5,456 bases of DNA, from assembly GCA_013389125.1 (NCBI GenBank), contig JACADX010000398.1, positions 1-5,456 on the forward strand. The letters run 5' to 3'. Position 1 is the stretch's first letter, and the number at the start of each line of letters is the position of its first letter. The notes under the pieces are model-generated. The model ran no database searches. It was not told where the DNA came from and saw only the letters and a list, made by a program, of their open reading frames with translations. The translations under genes were made by a program, and so were the position numbers. Shown here one piece after another: positions 4,990-5,456 of the stretch. This DNA is from Parvularculaceae bacterium (GTDB taxonomy: Bacteria; Pseudomonadota; Alphaproteobacteria; Caulobacterales; Parvularculaceae).

Positions 4990-5456
4990 GCCGCCGCCCT
5001 CCGGCCGATCTCCCCGAGGAAATTGCCGATGATCCGTCGTCCCGACGGCGTCAGCAAGGACTCGGGGTGAAACTGCACGCCGTGCCAAGGCGCCGTCTCG
5101 TGGCGCACCGCCATCAATTCGCCCGCCTCGCTATAGGCGCAAGCGCGAAGCGGCCCGCTTTCCGGGAGCGACGATATGAGCGAATGATAGCGCCCGGCCT
5201 GCATCGGACTTTCGACGCCGGCGAAGACGCCTTTCCCGTCGTGGCGCACGAGGCTTGCTTCGCCGTGCAGCGGCTCCCGCGCGCGCGCCGTCCGGCCGCC
5301 GAACGCCTTGATGAGACATTGATGCCCGAGGCAGACGCCAAGGAGCGGCGTCGACGGCGGCAATCGACGGATGACGTCCAATGAGACTCCAGCGTCTTCG
5401 GGCGCCTTCGGACCCGGCGAGATGACGACAGCCTCGAGCGGGCGCCGCAGGAATTC
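4986..5456 (-). CDS. pabA: Glutamine amidotransferase PabA/TrpG type, 3' part, cut by window edge
   Basis: This class I amidotransferase subunit releases ammonia from glutamine for chorismate amination, by PabB (4-aminobenzoate) or TrpE (anthranilate). The visible 156 residues are open to the right edge; about 35-50 N-terminal residues are missing against a family length near 190-200. Seen: VVISPGPKAPEDAGVS (visible residues 10-25), the nucleophile C42 in PLLGVCLGHQC, GEASLVRHDGKGVFAGV, the RYHSLI stretch, and the His-Glu pair in HGVQFHPESLLTPSG (H130, E132), so the triad is complete. PabA and TrpG are hard to tell apart and are often one dual-use protein. The overlapping pabC-like gene, with no trp gene seen, favours PabA. 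The partner synthase subunit would be expected just right of the window. Confidence 0.88.
   Translation of the reverse strand, partial: EFLRRPLEAVVISPGPKAPEDAGVSLDVIRRLPPSTPLLGVCLGHQCLIKAFGGRTARAREPLHGEASLVRHDGKGVFAGVESPMQAGRYHSLISSLPESGPLRACAYSEAGELMAVRHETAPWHGVQFHPESLLTPSGRRIIGNFLGEIGRRAAA

Noticed and set aside
5451..5456. EcoRI site at the window end as a sign of a cloning junction
   Set aside because: GAATTC occurs several times elsewhere in the window and the amidotransferase frame runs through it without disturbance.

Overview
The window looks like chromosomal DNA from a GC-rich alphaproteobacterium, probably of the Hyphomicrobiales. This rests on gene content and composition, with no marker gene present. 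It holds the edge of a Flp/Tad (type IVb) pilus locus on the left and a small chorismate-amidotransferase gene set on the right. The two halves meet in a convergent intergenic gap at about 2831-2978.

Left half, minus strand, transcribed right to left: a Crp/Fnr-type regulator (1497-2219), a 56-residue Flp-type pilin (1162-1332), a strong UUCG-loop terminator (1111-1135), the CpaA prepilin peptidase (517-1023), and the start of cpaB (1-422, cut by the window edge). The rest of the secretin, ATPase and platform genes would be expected beyond the left edge. Divergent from the regulator, on the plus strand, lies an exported protein of about 150 residues (2378-2830). It resembles the N-terminal, secretin-associated domain of CpaC but has no secretin part. 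The regulator and this gene share an intergenic region with two dyad symmetries (2293-2312 and 2327-2338), which are candidate operator sites.

Right half, minus strand: the 3' part of a PabA/TrpG-type glutamine amidotransferase (4986-5456), a PabC-like class IV PLP enzyme (4135-4989) that overlaps it by 4 nt, and a short adenylate-forming (ANL superfamily) protein (2979-4133) whose likely TTG start lies one base after the pabC stop. The tight coupling implies one transcript. PabA and PabC normally supply 4-aminobenzoate (PABA) with PabB, which would be expected to the right of the window. The third gene suggests the aromatic acid or a related acid may be activated, but its nucleotide-binding loop is degenerate and the C-terminal catalytic-lysine motif is missing. 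It is the least ordinary gene here.

No rRNA, tRNA, insertion sequence, CRISPR array, integrase or phage gene was seen. The gene-free stretches are all under 300 bases: 423-516, 1024-1161, 1333-1496, 2220-2377 and 2831-2978. Each is described where it holds something.
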